DNA of 64,000 nucleotides from Peptoniphilus rachelemmaiella. Lineage in GTDB: Bacteria; Bacillota; Clostridia; Tissierellales; Peptoniphilaceae. Below, piece by piece: positions 18,093 through 26,398 of this stretch; position 1 is the first letter of the stretch; every line of letters begins with the position of its first letter. Both the position numbers and the translations under genes were made by a program. Location of the stretch: positions 1-64,000 of the forward strand of contig NZ_CALPBW010000005.1 of assembly GCF_943169845.1 (NCBI RefSeq), given 5' to 3'. The notes under the pieces were generated by a model, which was given only the letters and a program-made list of their open reading frames with translations, was not told where the DNA came from and did not search any database.

Positions 18093-19413
18093 GACCGTTC
18101 CTTTCTATGGAAAGCACCCGAGCTGCAATGGATCCGTCTAAAAGATCCACCTTTAACACATCCCCCACGTCGACCTCAGTTGCCGATCGTATGTAGCGAT
18201 TCTGAACGCGCACCCGCGGCTTTACCCGCTCCTTGCCCATGGTCTTCATGCGATTATCCAGCTCCGCCAAATCACGCCGGGCATTTTTTACCGCCAATGC
18301 GGATTGTCGCACCATACGCTGTTTCATTAGCGCGAGACTTTCTGCATCCCGCGCCGCCCGTGCCGGTAGATTCACGGCCTTTATGCGTATGCCGTAGCGA
18401 TTTAGGGATTGTACGTGGCGATTCACGGCCTCTTTCATGCGAAAGTCCATCCGTTCTTTTACGGCCTTTTGAGCCAGACGCTTATTTAAAATGGCCTCCA
18501 TGGACACGGTTTGATGCAGGCGATGGCCCAGCACGTCGTTTCGCCGTCTCGCCTCGTGTAGGGATAGGGCAATGGCGTGTTCCATCACCTGAAGGCGGCC
18601 CCTTGAGGTGGATAAAATCTCTTCCCTCGGGCTGACGATAATCTCCGCACCGTGGGTCGGCGTCGCCGCACGCACATCGGCCACGTAATCGCAAAGGGTG
18701 GTGTCCACCTCGTGGCCCACGGCGGAAACAACCGGATGACGCCTTTCGGCCAAGGTACGAATCAAGGTTTCGTCGTTAAAGCAAAACAAATCCTCCATGC
18801 TGCCGCCGCCGCGGGTAATGAGGATCACGTCCACATCATCCCGTGCATCCAGCCGCTTAAAAGCACGAGCGATGGAGGCGCCGGCGCCTTCGCCCTGTAC
18901 GAGGGTAGGCGAGACGATGACGGAGACGGCGGGGTTTCTGTTGGCCGCCACTTGCAGAAAATCGTGAAGGGCCGCCCCGGCCGTACTGGTAACCACGCCT
19001 ACGGTCTTGGGCATCTCGGGCAAAGCCACCTTTTTGTCCATATCAAATAGACCTTCTTTGCTTAGAAGGTCTTTTAATTTTAGAAAAAGTTTGTAAAGGG
19101 CGCCTTCCCCGGTGAGTTCCATGGTTTTCGCCACAAATTGCAGCCGCCCGGAGGGGGCGTAAATGGCCACGGAGCCGTTCATTTCCACTTCCATGCCCAC
19201 TTGAAAATCCATGTCCGACGCTTCGGCGTCGTCTCTGTACATGATGCAGTCCATGCGGGCCTTGTCGTCTTTGATCGTGAAATACATGTGGCCGCTGGAC
19301 GCTGTTTTGATTTCGGAAAGCTCCCCTTTAATCAAGACGTGGTTCAACATGTAATCCGTCTTGAGCACTTTTTTCGTATAGGCGAGAAGCTCCGATACAC
19401 TAATTGGATTCAT
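18082..19413 (-). CDS. xseA: Exodeoxyribonuclease VII large subunit
   Basis: Catalytic subunit of exonuclease VII. The N-terminal OB fold (ISVSELLAYTKKVLKTDYML) is followed by the nuclease core with VGVVTSTAGAALHDFLQ, TRGGGSMEDLFCFNDE and VSAVGHEVDTTLCDYVAD, then a long coiled coil. I start at ATG 19413 (443 aa) with AAGGCGG just upstream. The longer frame to 19563 lies wholly over nusB and has no family-like residues. It overlaps nusB by 14 bases. Confidence 0.94.
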   Translation of the reverse strand: MNPISVSELLAYTKKVLKTDYMLNHVLIKGELSEIKTASSGHMYFTIKDDKARMDCIMYRDDAEASDMDFQVGMEVEMNGSVAIYAPSGRLQFVAKTMELTGEGALYKLFLKLKDLLSKEGLFDMDKKVALPEMPKTVGVVTSTAGAALHDFLQVAANRNPAVSVIVSPTLVQGEGAGASIARAFKRLDARDDVDVILITRGGGSMEDLFCFNDETLIRTLAERRHPVVSAVGHEVDTTLCDYVADVRAATPTHGAEIIVSPREEILSTSRGRLQVMEHAIALSLHEARRRNDVLGHRLHQTVSMEAILNKRLAQKAVKERMDFRMKEAVNRHVQSLNRYGIRIKAVNLPARAARDAESLALMKQRMVRQSALAVKNARRDLAELDNRMKTMGKERVKPRVRVQNRYIRSATEVDVGDVLKVDLLDGSIAARVLSIERNGHEL

Positions 19414-19915
19414 GGCCGCCTTCTCGAACAATGTGACCCAGCACGCCGTTAATAAAGCGGGCGCTGTCGGATGTGCTGTACATTTTCGCCAAATCAACGG
19501 CTTCGTTAATGGAAACCGGCGGCGCAATGTCTTCGTGATACATAATTTCCGCCACAGCCACACGCAAAATCGACAGATCTACAGTGGAAATGCGACGAAT
19601 GGATCCGTCATTTAAGTGATCGTCAATGATTTTGTCGATGGCCTCTTTGTTGTTAACAATGATTTCGACGCTTTGGATAATGTAGGCCTTTTCATCGGGG
19701 GAAAATGGACCATCCGATGCGGATTCTAAACGAAAAGCCGCTTTCTTCTCGGTAAAGACGTGGCGATACATCTCCTCTACTTCGTGTTCGTCCCAGACGC
19801 TTTCGAAAAAAGATTCCGCCACATCCATGGCAAATTCGCCTCTGTGCTCCATGGCAAAAAGAATTTGCATGGTGCCGATTCTGGACAGTTTTCTGCTCAA
19901 CTTATTGCTTAACAA
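19400..19915 (-). CDS. nusB: Transcription antitermination factor NusB
   Basis: NusB binds boxA RNA with S10 in rRNA antitermination. The 171-aa all-helical protein has the start RKLSRIGTMQILFAMEH and the C-terminal signature STVDLSILRVAVAEIMY followed by PPVSINEAVDLAKMY. It lies 12 bases after asp23 and ahead of xseA, the common asp23-nusB-xseA order. Confidence 0.94.
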   Translation of the reverse strand: MLSNKLSRKLSRIGTMQILFAMEHRGEFAMDVAESFFESVWDEHEVEEMYRHVFTEKKAAFRLESASDGPFSPDEKAYIIQSVEIIVNNKEAIDKIIDDHLNDGSIRRISTVDLSILRVAVAEIMYHEDIAPPVSINEAVDLAKMYSTSDSARFINGVLGHIVREGGHESN

Positions 19916-19927
19916 AATTCTTACCCT

Positions 19928-20296
19928 TTACACGGATTCTTTTTCTTGGGCGCGTACGCCGTTGACGTGAACATTAACCGCCGTAATATCTAAATCCGTC
20001 ATATTTTCAAGACTGACCTTTACGGCATCTTGTACTTCTTCCGCCACTGCAACGATGTTGCGTCCGTATTCTACGACGATGGAAATATCCACCACGCTTT
20101 TTTCTTCGTCGGCGGTGACTTTAGTCTTCCCTTGGCCCCGTCCGGGCAAGAAATCGCCGATTTCTCTCTTTGTGGTGTAGCTATTATAAACGCCTTCGAC
20201 GCGCGTGGCCGCTTCTTGAGCGATGCGCGTAATGACGTCGTCGGCAATTTTTACATTGGAATTCCCCGAAGGGTCAACAAAATATTTTTCAACCAT
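19928..20296 (-). CDS. Asp23/Gls24 family envelope-stress protein
   Basis: A 122-aa Asp23 (DUF322) protein. These small proteins sit at the inner membrane face and are linked to cell-envelope homeostasis. Typical features are the IADDVITRIAQEAATRVEGVYN start and the ISIVVEYGRNIVAVAEEVQDAVK core. A GC-poor interval of 75 bases (20297-20371), with a TATAAT-like string on the minus strand, separates it from rnhB and probably contains the promoter of the nusB-xse operon. Confidence 0.9.
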   Translation of the reverse strand: MVEKYFVDPSGNSNVKIADDVITRIAQEAATRVEGVYNSYTTKREIGDFLPGRGQGKTKVTADEEKSVVDISIVVEYGRNIVAVAEEVQDAVKVSLENMTDLDITAVNVHVNGVRAQEKESV

Positions 20297-20371
20297 TTCT
20301 GCCTCCTATTTTAACCTATTATACCATAAACCGCAGGCCGACAAACACAGGCCTCCTACCTCCGAAGTCCT

Positions 20372-20983
20372 CTATTTGTTTAGGATTTTCGTTAAAAAAC
20401 TCATTCGATGGCCCGCCGACGGCCCGAGGGCGAGTATGGCTTCTCGATGCTGTTTCGTGCCGTAGCCCTTGTGTTTTTTAATGCCGTAGCCGGGGTATTT
20501 TTCATCCCACTGAATACAGAGCCTGTCTCGGTATTCTTTGGCCAAAATAGAGGCGCAGGCAATGGCGTAAGACAAATCGTCGCCGTGGATGATCGCCCCT
20601 TGATGACAATCCAGGTCGATGGTTTCCGCATCGATTAAGAACAAGATCTTCTTGTCCGGGAAATGGGTCAATGTCGCCTCCGCCGCCCTCTTCATGGCCC
20701 GTCGGGTGGCCTGTTTAATGTTGATGGCATCGATGACTTCTGCACTTTCATTGGCGTAGGTGTAAAAAAGCGCCTGCTCTTTTATGGTCCCTTCCAAAAG
20801 GCCCCGTTTTTTGGGCGAAAGCTTTTTTGAATCCGTCACACCTTCGATGGACTCATTCAAAGGCATGACGACGCAAGCCGCCACCACGTCGCCGAAGAGG
20901 CAACCGCGGCCCACTTCATCGATGCCCGCGATGTAATCGTAGCCTTCGTTCAGCCGCTGTAGATCAAAATTCAGATCGGTCAT
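20372..20983 (-). CDS. rnhB: Ribonuclease HII
   Basis: RNase HII removes ribonucleotides from DNA:RNA duplexes. The catalytic acidic residues lie in GIDEVGRGCLFGDVVAA, the central FLIDAETIDLD and the GDDLSYAIACASILAKEYRD segment; the C-terminal YPGYGIKKHKGYGTKQH motif is typical. I place the start at ATG 20983, preceded by TTGGAGCG. It overlaps rbgA by 20 bases; rbgA-rnhB is a common pair. Confidence 0.94.
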   Translation of the reverse strand: MTDLNFDLQRLNEGYDYIAGIDEVGRGCLFGDVVAACVVMPLNESIEGVTDSKKLSPKKRGLLEGTIKEQALFYTYANESAEVIDAINIKQATRRAMKRAAEATLTHFPDKKILFLIDAETIDLDCHQGAIIHGDDLSYAIACASILAKEYRDRLCIQWDEKYPGYGIKKHKGYGTKQHREAILALGPSAGHRMSFLTKILNK

Positions 20984-21827
20984 CAACACGCTCCAAGCTA
21001 ATCGCGCCCCAATTGCCGGCGCGAAACTCGTCTAAGATTAAGTGAGACACTTTTGTGTAGTCGATTTCGCCGCCGCGAATTAAGCAGCCTCGCCGCTTGC
21101 CAATGGCATCCATAACCGCCACGGGATCATCGTAGGTTTCTTTAAGGTCGTAGCGGGCCATCATGGGGGCTTCGAACTTTTTCATGGCTTCTTTCACCAG
21201 CTCAAAGGCCAGGGTCTCCACGTCCATGATCTCGTCTTTAATGGAGCCCGTGTAAGCCAAATGGCGGCCGCGAATGGGCGGATCCAACTTGGGCCACAGA
21301 ACCCCCGGCGTGTCCAAGAGATCGAAGGCTTTGTGGTGGCGAATCCACTGATTGGTCTTGGTAATGCCCGGCCGATTGCCGATGGCGGCGGATTTTTTTC
21401 CCGCCAGTTGATTAATAAAGGTGGACTTGCCCACATTGGGAATCCCCGCCACCATAACGCGCAGCTTTCGCTTTTCCATGCCTTTATTCGCTTCTCTTTC
21501 CCGCAAATCAGTGACGGCATTTTCTAACGCTTCTGTCAGCCGCTTTTCATTGAGCTTCGATGTGGCAGACCAGGCAATGGCCGAGGTGCGCGTCTGTCCG
21601 TTAAAATAATCGATCCAGCGCTGTGTTTCCTTCGGATCCGCCAAATCCGATTTATTTAAGAGCATGAGCACGGGAATGGAGGTGAGCACCTCGTCGAGAA
21701 GCGGATTGTAGCTGCTTACGGGAATGCGGGCATCTAATAAAACCACCGCCACATCGCACTGGGCCTTCATGTTTCTTAAAGACTCGATGGTCTTTTTCAT
21801 GTGCCCCGGGTACCAATTAATGTTCAT
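20964..21827 (-). CDS. rbgA: Ribosome biogenesis GTPase RbgA (YlqF)
   Basis: RbgA is a circularly permuted GTPase needed in late 50S assembly. The motif order is permuted: G4 (LLNKSDLAD) comes before G1 (GIPNVGKSTFINQL) and G3 (DTPGVLWPK). The start MNINWYPGHMKKT is diagnostic and the C-terminal helical ANTAR-like domain is present. The 287-aa length is normal. It overlaps the Cof gene by 11 bases. Confidence 0.95.
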   Translation of the reverse strand: MNINWYPGHMKKTIESLRNMKAQCDVAVVLLDARIPVSSYNPLLDEVLTSIPVLMLLNKSDLADPKETQRWIDYFNGQTRTSAIAWSATSKLNEKRLTEALENAVTDLREREANKGMEKRKLRVMVAGIPNVGKSTFINQLAGKKSAAIGNRPGITKTNQWIRHHKAFDLLDTPGVLWPKLDPPIRGRHLAYTGSIKDEIMDVETLAFELVKEAMKKFEAPMMARYDLKETYDDPVAVMDAIGKRRGCLIRGGEIDYTKVSHLILDEFRAGNWGAISLERVDDRSEF

Positions 21828-22659
21828 TGTCCACCTCTTTTCTCACAATACCGTCGACACAGCGAAAGGCGCCGTAATTTTCAGGCTTCTCTTCGCAAAT
21901 GATATCCGCCACTTTTTTTACATCCTCCGGTGCCGAAGCCATGGCGATGCCGATCCCACCATGGGTAATCATGGCACCGTCGTTTCGATCGTCACCGACG
22001 ACGACCATCTCTTCCGGGGCGATGTTTTTCATTTTGCCGTAGGTGCTCAGCCCCCGCCACTTGTCGCTTCCCTTGCCGATGATTTCAAAAAGAGAGAGCT
22101 TCGGGTCTCTGCTTTTCAGCAAATGGGCCGTGAGACCCCCTTCTTTAATCACCGGCTCCTGAATTAAACCTTCGAAGACATCGGCGGTGGTATAGCCGGC
22201 GACGGCGAGAACATCTTCTTTTAAGACATCGTCGATGGTCATTTCTCTATACATGTTTTCGTAAAAAACAATGTAGGAGGCTTCTCGCTCCGTTTGTTCG
22301 TGGAGGGTGACCAAATCGTAGCCTTTGTCGTAACTGTCCACGTGAAAAATCGGATGCAGCCCCCTGGCTTCGATGGCCGCCGTTAGGGGACGGATGGCCG
22401 CCTTGTCGAAAACAAAGCGGTCTAGGGTCTCTTCCGAATTTTTATAGCGAATCAAATTGCCGTTGTTGCTGATGACGACCATTTCATCCTTGTACGGGGA
22501 AAGCTCTCTTTTAAGCGAACGAAAGGGACGGCCGCTAGCCACCACGGTTTCGATGCCCATGTCCTTCCATCGTTGCACGTATTGGATCATAGTTTCATCG
22601 AAAGGTTGTTTTCTTGCGGCAATGGTGCCGTCGAAATCTAATGCAATTAATCGAATCAT
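21817..22659 (-). CDS. Cof-type HAD-superfamily phosphatase
   Basis: A 280-aa HAD hydrolase of the Cof/IIB group, probably dephosphorylating sugar phosphates or flavin nucleotides. Motif I is ALDFDGTIAAR, motif II is VVASGRPF, the motif III lysine lies near GSDKWRGLSTYG and motif IV is VVVGDDRNDGAMI. The substrate is unknown. Its start is 46 bases past the ABC permease stop. Confidence 0.87.
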   Translation of the reverse strand: MIRLIALDFDGTIAARKQPFDETMIQYVQRWKDMGIETVVASGRPFRSLKRELSPYKDEMVVISNNGNLIRYKNSEETLDRFVFDKAAIRPLTAAIEARGLHPIFHVDSYDKGYDLVTLHEQTEREASYIVFYENMYREMTIDDVLKEDVLAVAGYTTADVFEGLIQEPVIKEGGLTAHLLKSRDPKLSLFEIIGKGSDKWRGLSTYGKMKNIAPEEMVVVGDDRNDGAMITHGGIGIAMASAPEDVKKVADIICEEKPENYGAFRCVDGIVRKEVDNEH

Positions 22660-22705
22660 AATCCCTCCGAATAAAAGAGCGACTCATAGAGCCGCTCGTC
22701 TTTGT

Positions 22706-23521
22706 TTAAAATTTTAGTTCTTTTCCCTTGTAGATAATACAGCCCAGTCCCCAGAAGACCAGTCCGAGCACGATGTTGATCACCATGCCGATCCATTGGA
22801 AATCGCCGCTTCCAGCCATGCTCAGCGGATTCAACGCCGTGAAGGGGAAGAAATCCGCAATGGCTTGTGTTGCACTTCCCATCAATTGCAACGCAGCCCA
22901 AACCAGGGCGATGGCAATAAATAAGAGAAGGCTTCCTCCTTCCGCGTGAGAAGCACGGGAAGAAATCGACGAGTAGAAAAAGCCGATGCAAAGAAATTCA
23001 AAGCCCAGCAACAGCAGGCAAATGAATACCTGTAAAAGCACCAAGGCCAGATTGCGAATATCGTGAACCCCGAAGACATAGAGAGAAGCAAACGCCACGA
23101 CCAAGACGAAAATCAAGACGAGGCCGTAATGCAACATATTGGCGGAAAATTTGCCGCTGTAAATCTCCGTACGGGTAATGGGGTTGGCATAGAGATACTC
23201 AATGGTACCTGCGCTTTGCTCACGAGACAAGCTCTTTGCCCCTAATTGAATGGCAAAAATAGCAAATAGAACGCCCAAATATTGGAAAATAAAGGGAACG
23301 TAGTCTGTAAATTGATCGAAGGAAATTTCGCGACCAAAGCCCAAAATCGGCTGCATGTTTTCGGAAAAACCGTCGCGGAAACCATTGGCCAAAGATAGAA
23401 GATTGTCGTCTTGCAAAAGCGGGAAAAAGGCCATTAACAAGCCGGTTAAAATTCCGACAACCAAGAACCAAGCAAAGGCCTTGCCTCGATTATTTTTCAT
23501 TTCGAGATTAAAAACCATCAC
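22706..23521 (-). CDS. ABC-2 type transporter permease
   Basis: A 271-aa membrane protein with six hydrophobic segments, beginning LEMKNNRGKAFAWFLVVGILTG. The SREQSAGTIEYLYANPITRTEIYSGKF stretch is the usual cytosolic motif of ABC-2 permeases of the YhaP/NatB sort. It is coupled to the ATP-binding gene by a four-base overlap, so the two form one exporter. The substrate is not evident. Confidence 0.85.
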   Translation of the reverse strand: MMVFNLEMKNNRGKAFAWFLVVGILTGLLMAFFPLLQDDNLLSLANGFRDGFSENMQPILGFGREISFDQFTDYVPFIFQYLGVLFAIFAIQLGAKSLSREQSAGTIEYLYANPITRTEIYSGKFSANMLHYGLVLIFVLVVAFASLYVFGVHDIRNLALVLLQVFICLLLLGFEFLCIGFFYSSISSRASHAEGGSLLLFIAIALVWAALQLMGSATQAIADFFPFTALNPLSMAGSGDFQWIGMVINIVLGLVFWGLGCIIYKGKELKF

Positions 23522-24738
23522 GCATCCCCCTTTTTCGGTTTAAAGGAATATTTTTCCTCGAGTACATCGTCGGTATCCACCGGTTCGATGGACTGGGTCT
23601 TGCGGCTGTCCAAAATCATCAAATCGTCGTCATAGGCCACCTTTTCTTCGGCAGGCGCATCCGACACTTCAGGTTTATCGACACCTTCAGGCACTTCAGC
23701 CGAAGGCGTCTCATCCTTTACCGGCGGCTCACTTAAAACCACCGTGTCCGCTTCTTTTGCTTGCGGTTGTTCGCTTGATTCGGCCTCAAAGGCCTTGTCG
23801 TCGGAAACCACAATGGTGTCATCGGACAGAGCTTCCGCCGGTTTCGCCGGACGCTTATTCACGACGCCGGATTTAAAGATTTCCACCTTGTTTTCCAAGA
23901 CCGCATCTTCCAAGACGTAATTTTTCACTTTTTGTTGATGCAATACCGTGGTCAGGGTAGGCAAATACCCGTCGTAGAAAAATTCCACGTCGCCGGATTC
24001 ATCTTTTAACAGCGTCGCGCCGATTTCTTCAAAGGCACCGACACTGATCAGTTCATCGAAAATACGAAGCACCTTGTCGTTGTTCTTTTTATCCTTCAAA
24101 TACTCAATGCCGGTCAAACGGCCGCCGGATAAATAAGCCCCCCGGTCGCCGTAACGTTGACCGATGGATAAATCGTCTGTCAAAAGCAATGCGGAAAGGC
24201 CTTCCGAACTTTGGAGCCGCTTAATGTGAGTAAAAAGCTTATCCAACATGGCTCGAGACAAAGCCTTGGACGGATTGTCCAAAATCAATAATTTCGGCTT
24301 TGCTATGAGGGCATTAATAATTGCCACGCGCTTGCGTTCGGAATCCGTTAAATCGGAAAACTTATGCCGATTATCCAGTTCAAAATATTCCATTAAAGAT
24401 TGAATGTCGTCCGTATTCTTTAATCCATGAAATCCCAAGGTATGATTAAAAATAGCCATGGGTTTTAAATTATCGTAAATCCAAACATCTTCGGGAACAT
24501 AACCGGTAAACTCCTTCACGGATTTAGACTCCTTTTGGCCGTCCATATCGAAAATGCGGATCGTCCCCTTATTCGGTTTTAAGAAATGGAACAAAATTCG
24601 GGCCAAGGTTGTCTTGCCGCTACCTTCCGTTCCCATAATCGAAAAAATCTCACCGTCGAATACTTCCAAATTAAAATCATTGAAAACTAAATTCCGACGA
24701 AATTTTTTTGTCAATTCATTTACTACTATCGCACTCAT
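23518..24738 (-). CDS. ABC transporter ATP-binding protein with degenerate catalytic motifs and acidic tail
   Basis: The 406-aa protein starts as an ordinary ABC ATPase with Walker A intact at residues 36-44 (GTEGSGKTT). The signature is LTDSE (130-134) instead of LSGGQ. Walker B ends LLILDN, with N155 where the catalytic glutamate is expected. The H-loop reads LLLTDDLS, without the histidine. Residues about 305-406 are a low-complexity acidic Pro/Ser/Glu tail of a kind not normal for the family. It is paired with the permease downstream. It may bind ATP without efficient hydrolysis. Confidence 0.82.
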   Translation of the reverse strand: MSAIVVNELTKKFRRNLVFNDFNLEVFDGEIFSIMGTEGSGKTTLARILFHFLKPNKGTIRIFDMDGQKESKSVKEFTGYVPEDVWIYDNLKPMAIFNHTLGFHGLKNTDDIQSLMEYFELDNRHKFSDLTDSERKRVAIINALIAKPKLLILDNPSKALSRAMLDKLFTHIKRLQSSEGLSALLLTDDLSIGQRYGDRGAYLSGGRLTGIEYLKDKKNNDKVLRIFDELISVGAFEEIGATLLKDESGDVEFFYDGYLPTLTTVLHQQKVKNYVLEDAVLENKVEIFKSGVVNKRPAKPAEALSDDTIVVSDDKAFEAESSEQPQAKEADTVVLSEPPVKDETPSAEVPEGVDKPEVSDAPAEEKVAYDDDLMILDSRKTQSIEPVDTDDVLEEKYSFKPKKGDA

Positions 24739-24761
24739 GTGTCACCTCGCTTTACTTTCAT

Positions 24762-24791
24762 ATTATACATGAATGCCTCGTAAAATGTAAT
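24762..24791 (-). promoter_or_regulatory. Promoter of the ABC transporter operon
   Basis: On the minus strand ATTACA (24791-24786) and TATAAT (24767-24762) are spaced by 18 bp. Transcription would begin about 17 bases before ATG 24738, so the leader is short with AGGTGA as ribosome binding site. It is back to back with the ychF promoter. Confidence 0.6.
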
Positions 24792-24820
24792 CCTATCCCA
24801 TAAAAGAGGGGCAAAAACTA

Positions 24821-24829
24821 TGATATAAT
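24821..24829 (+). promoter_or_regulatory. Extended -10 promoter of ychF
   Basis: The sequence TGATATAAT gives an extended -10 (TG at 24821-24822, TATAAT at 24824-24829). No good -35 hexamer is seen 17 bp upstream, which an extended -10 can tolerate. The ychF ribosome binding site (GAGGGGGAA) and ATG follow 31 bases downstream. Confidence 0.6.
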
Positions 24830-24859
24830 GGGCTGGATTAGTATGAGGGGGAAGTATTT

Positions 24860-25945
24860 ATGAAATTAGGAATTATCGGCTTGCCCAATGTAGGCAAGTC
24901 CACATTATTTAACGCCATTACTCAAGCCGGTGCCGAAGCGGCCAATTATCCCTTCGCCACCATCGAGCCCAATGTAGGCATGGTAGAGGTAAAAGACCGT
25001 CGCCTGGACACGCTGAGCGATATGAGCCATTCAAAACAAATCATCTACGCCACCATCGAGTTTGCCGACATCGCCGGCTTGGTGAAAGGTGCCAGCAAAG
25101 GCGAAGGCCTGGGCAATCAATTCTTGTCACATATCCGCGAAGTAGACGCCCTGGTGCACGTGGTGCGCTGTTTCGACGACGGCAACATCATTCACGTGGA
25201 AGGCAGCGTCGATCCCGTGCGGGACATCGACACCATTAATCTCGAGCTGATCTTCTCCGACTTGGAACTTTTGGAAAAACGTCTGGAACGGGTGAAAAAA
25301 CAAATGAAGGGCGACAAAAGTCTGCAAGCGGAGCACGATTTAATCGTAAAAATCATCGCCGCTTTGGAAGCGGAAAATCCGGCCCGCTCTTTAGACTACA
25401 CGGAAGAAGACAGGAAGCTTTTATCCTCCTTCAGTCTTTTAACCATGAAGCCCGTGATTTATGCGGCCAATGTCAGTGAAGACGATATTATTTCAGGAAA
25501 CGCCTATGTGGATCAAGTGCGAGCCTTTGCCGATAAAAGGGGCGACGAAACCATTATTATCTCCGCCGCCATCGAGGAAGAAATTTCCGGCTTAGACGAC
25601 GAAAGCAAGGGCGAATTTCTCGAAGCCATGGGCCTCGCCGACTCGGGTCTGGACCGCTTAGTAAAAGCATCCTATTCCCTCCTCGGCTTAATCAGCTACA
25701 TTACCACAGGGGAAATGGAAACACGGGCCTGGACGATTAAAAAAGGCACCAAGGCGCCGGAAGCTGCAGGAAAAATTCACACCGACATCGAGCGCGGATT
25801 CATTAAAGCCGACACCATCGCATACAAAAAACTTGTTGAAGCCGGCTCCATCGCGCAGGCGAGAGAAAAAGGCTGGGTACGAAGCGAAGGAAAAGACTAT
25901 GTCATGGAAGACGGCGATGTCGTCAATTTCAAGTTCAATGTGTAA
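24860..25945 (+). CDS. ychF: Redox-regulated ATPase/GTPase YchF (OLA1 family)
   Basis: A 361-aa Obg-family P-loop protein that binds ribosomes and prefers ATP. G1 is GLPNVGKSTLFNAIT, G3 is DIAGLVKGASKGEGLGNQFL, and the family-specific NVSE replaces the usual G4 NKxD. The C-terminal TGS-like domain (AWTIKKGTKAPEAAGKIHTDIERGF) is complete. It stands alone between a promoter and a terminator and marks the last host gene before the prophage. Confidence 0.96.
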   Translation: MKLGIIGLPNVGKSTLFNAITQAGAEAANYPFATIEPNVGMVEVKDRRLDTLSDMSHSKQIIYATIEFADIAGLVKGASKGEGLGNQFLSHIREVDALVHVVRCFDDGNIIHVEGSVDPVRDIDTINLELIFSDLELLEKRLERVKKQMKGDKSLQAEHDLIVKIIAALEAENPARSLDYTEEDRKLLSSFSLLTMKPVIYAANVSEDDIISGNAYVDQVRAFADKRGDETIIISAAIEEEISGLDDESKGEFLEAMGLADSGLDRLVKASYSLLGLISYITTGEMETRAWTIKKGTKAPEAAGKIHTDIERGFIKADTIAYKKLVEAGSIAQAREKGWVRSEGKDYVMEDGDVVNFKFNV

Positions 25946-25952
25946 ATTTTTT

Positions 25953-25998
25953 AGAATGGCTTAGTTGCTGCAATGCGCACTACTAAGCCATTCTTTTT
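25953..25998 (+). terminator. Terminator of ychF
   Basis: Thirteen-base arms beginning AGAATGGCTTAGT near 25953 pair with ACTAAGCCATTCT near 25982, then TTTTTA follows. The loop is about 16 bases. This closes the ychF transcript immediately before the prophage boundary. Confidence 0.8.
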
Positions 25999-26045
25999 AT
26001 CCGTTCTATTCTAAATAGTCCATCTTTTCCACCTATTCCTAATTA

Positions 26046-26078
26046 AATGGCGCATGAATGGCGTACAAATGGCGCACA
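26046..26078. repeat. Three tandem 11-bp repeats at the prophage left edge, possible integrase arm sites
   Basis: Units AATGGCGCATG (26046-26056), AATGGCGTACA (26057-26067) and AATGGCGCACA (26068-26078) follow each other without gap. Tyrosine integrases bind clustered short direct repeats as arm-type sites beside the att core, and this cluster lies exactly where such sites would be in attL. The role is inferred from position and spacing. Confidence 0.55.
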
Positions 26079-26116
26079 CGAAATAGATTTAACGTCTTTT
26101 TATCTTGAGCATCTAA

Positions 26117-26158
26117 ATAAAAAAGGCTTCTAAGGATCCGCTCCCTAGACGCCTTTTA
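26117..26158 (-). terminator. Terminator at the end of the prophage late operon
   Basis: Arms near 26121-26132 and 26145-26155 (AAGGCTTCTA against TAGACGCCTT, one mismatch) are flanked by A-runs on the left and T-runs on the right. The stem therefore ends minus-strand late transcription and could also stop plus-strand transcription from ychF. Confidence 0.7.
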
Positions 26159-26398
26159 TCACTCCTCATATTCAATTCTTTCTCCCATCCGCGTTCCACT
26201 CTCATATAAACCAACAGCAGAAAGACCAATCACAATTCCTGTAATCGCATTCTCCGCGGATAGTCCTGCTAAAGCTAATTGCATAATCATTCCTATTATA
26301 ACAGCAAGGGTCGGACAATACTTGCTTGGAATTCCTGCAATTTTAAAGGCCTGTGTCAATCCGACTACTGCCGACGTCAGAACAATTGCATGTTGCAT
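26159..26398 (-). CDS. Small phage membrane protein, holin-like
   Basis: A 79-aa protein with two hydrophobic segments (AIVLTSAVVGLTQAF and TLAVIIGMIMQLALAGL) and a short charged tail. Size and position at the end of the lysis cassette suggest a holin or holin partner, resembling small phage holins that start with a membrane helix followed by an AGIP-type turn. I use ATG 26398, preceded by AAGGAGG. It overlaps the endolysin gene by 56 bases in another frame. Confidence 0.65.
   Translation of the reverse strand: MQHAIVLTSAVVGLTQAFKIAGIPSKYCPTLAVIIGMIMQLALAGLSAENAITGIVIGLSAVGLYESGTRMGERIEYEE

Noticed and set aside
22656-22991. 111-aa frame on the minus strand ending at the Cof gene
   Set aside because: It lies in another frame over the ABC permease gene, whose hydrophobic pattern and coupling to the ATPase gene are clear. 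It is a shadow.
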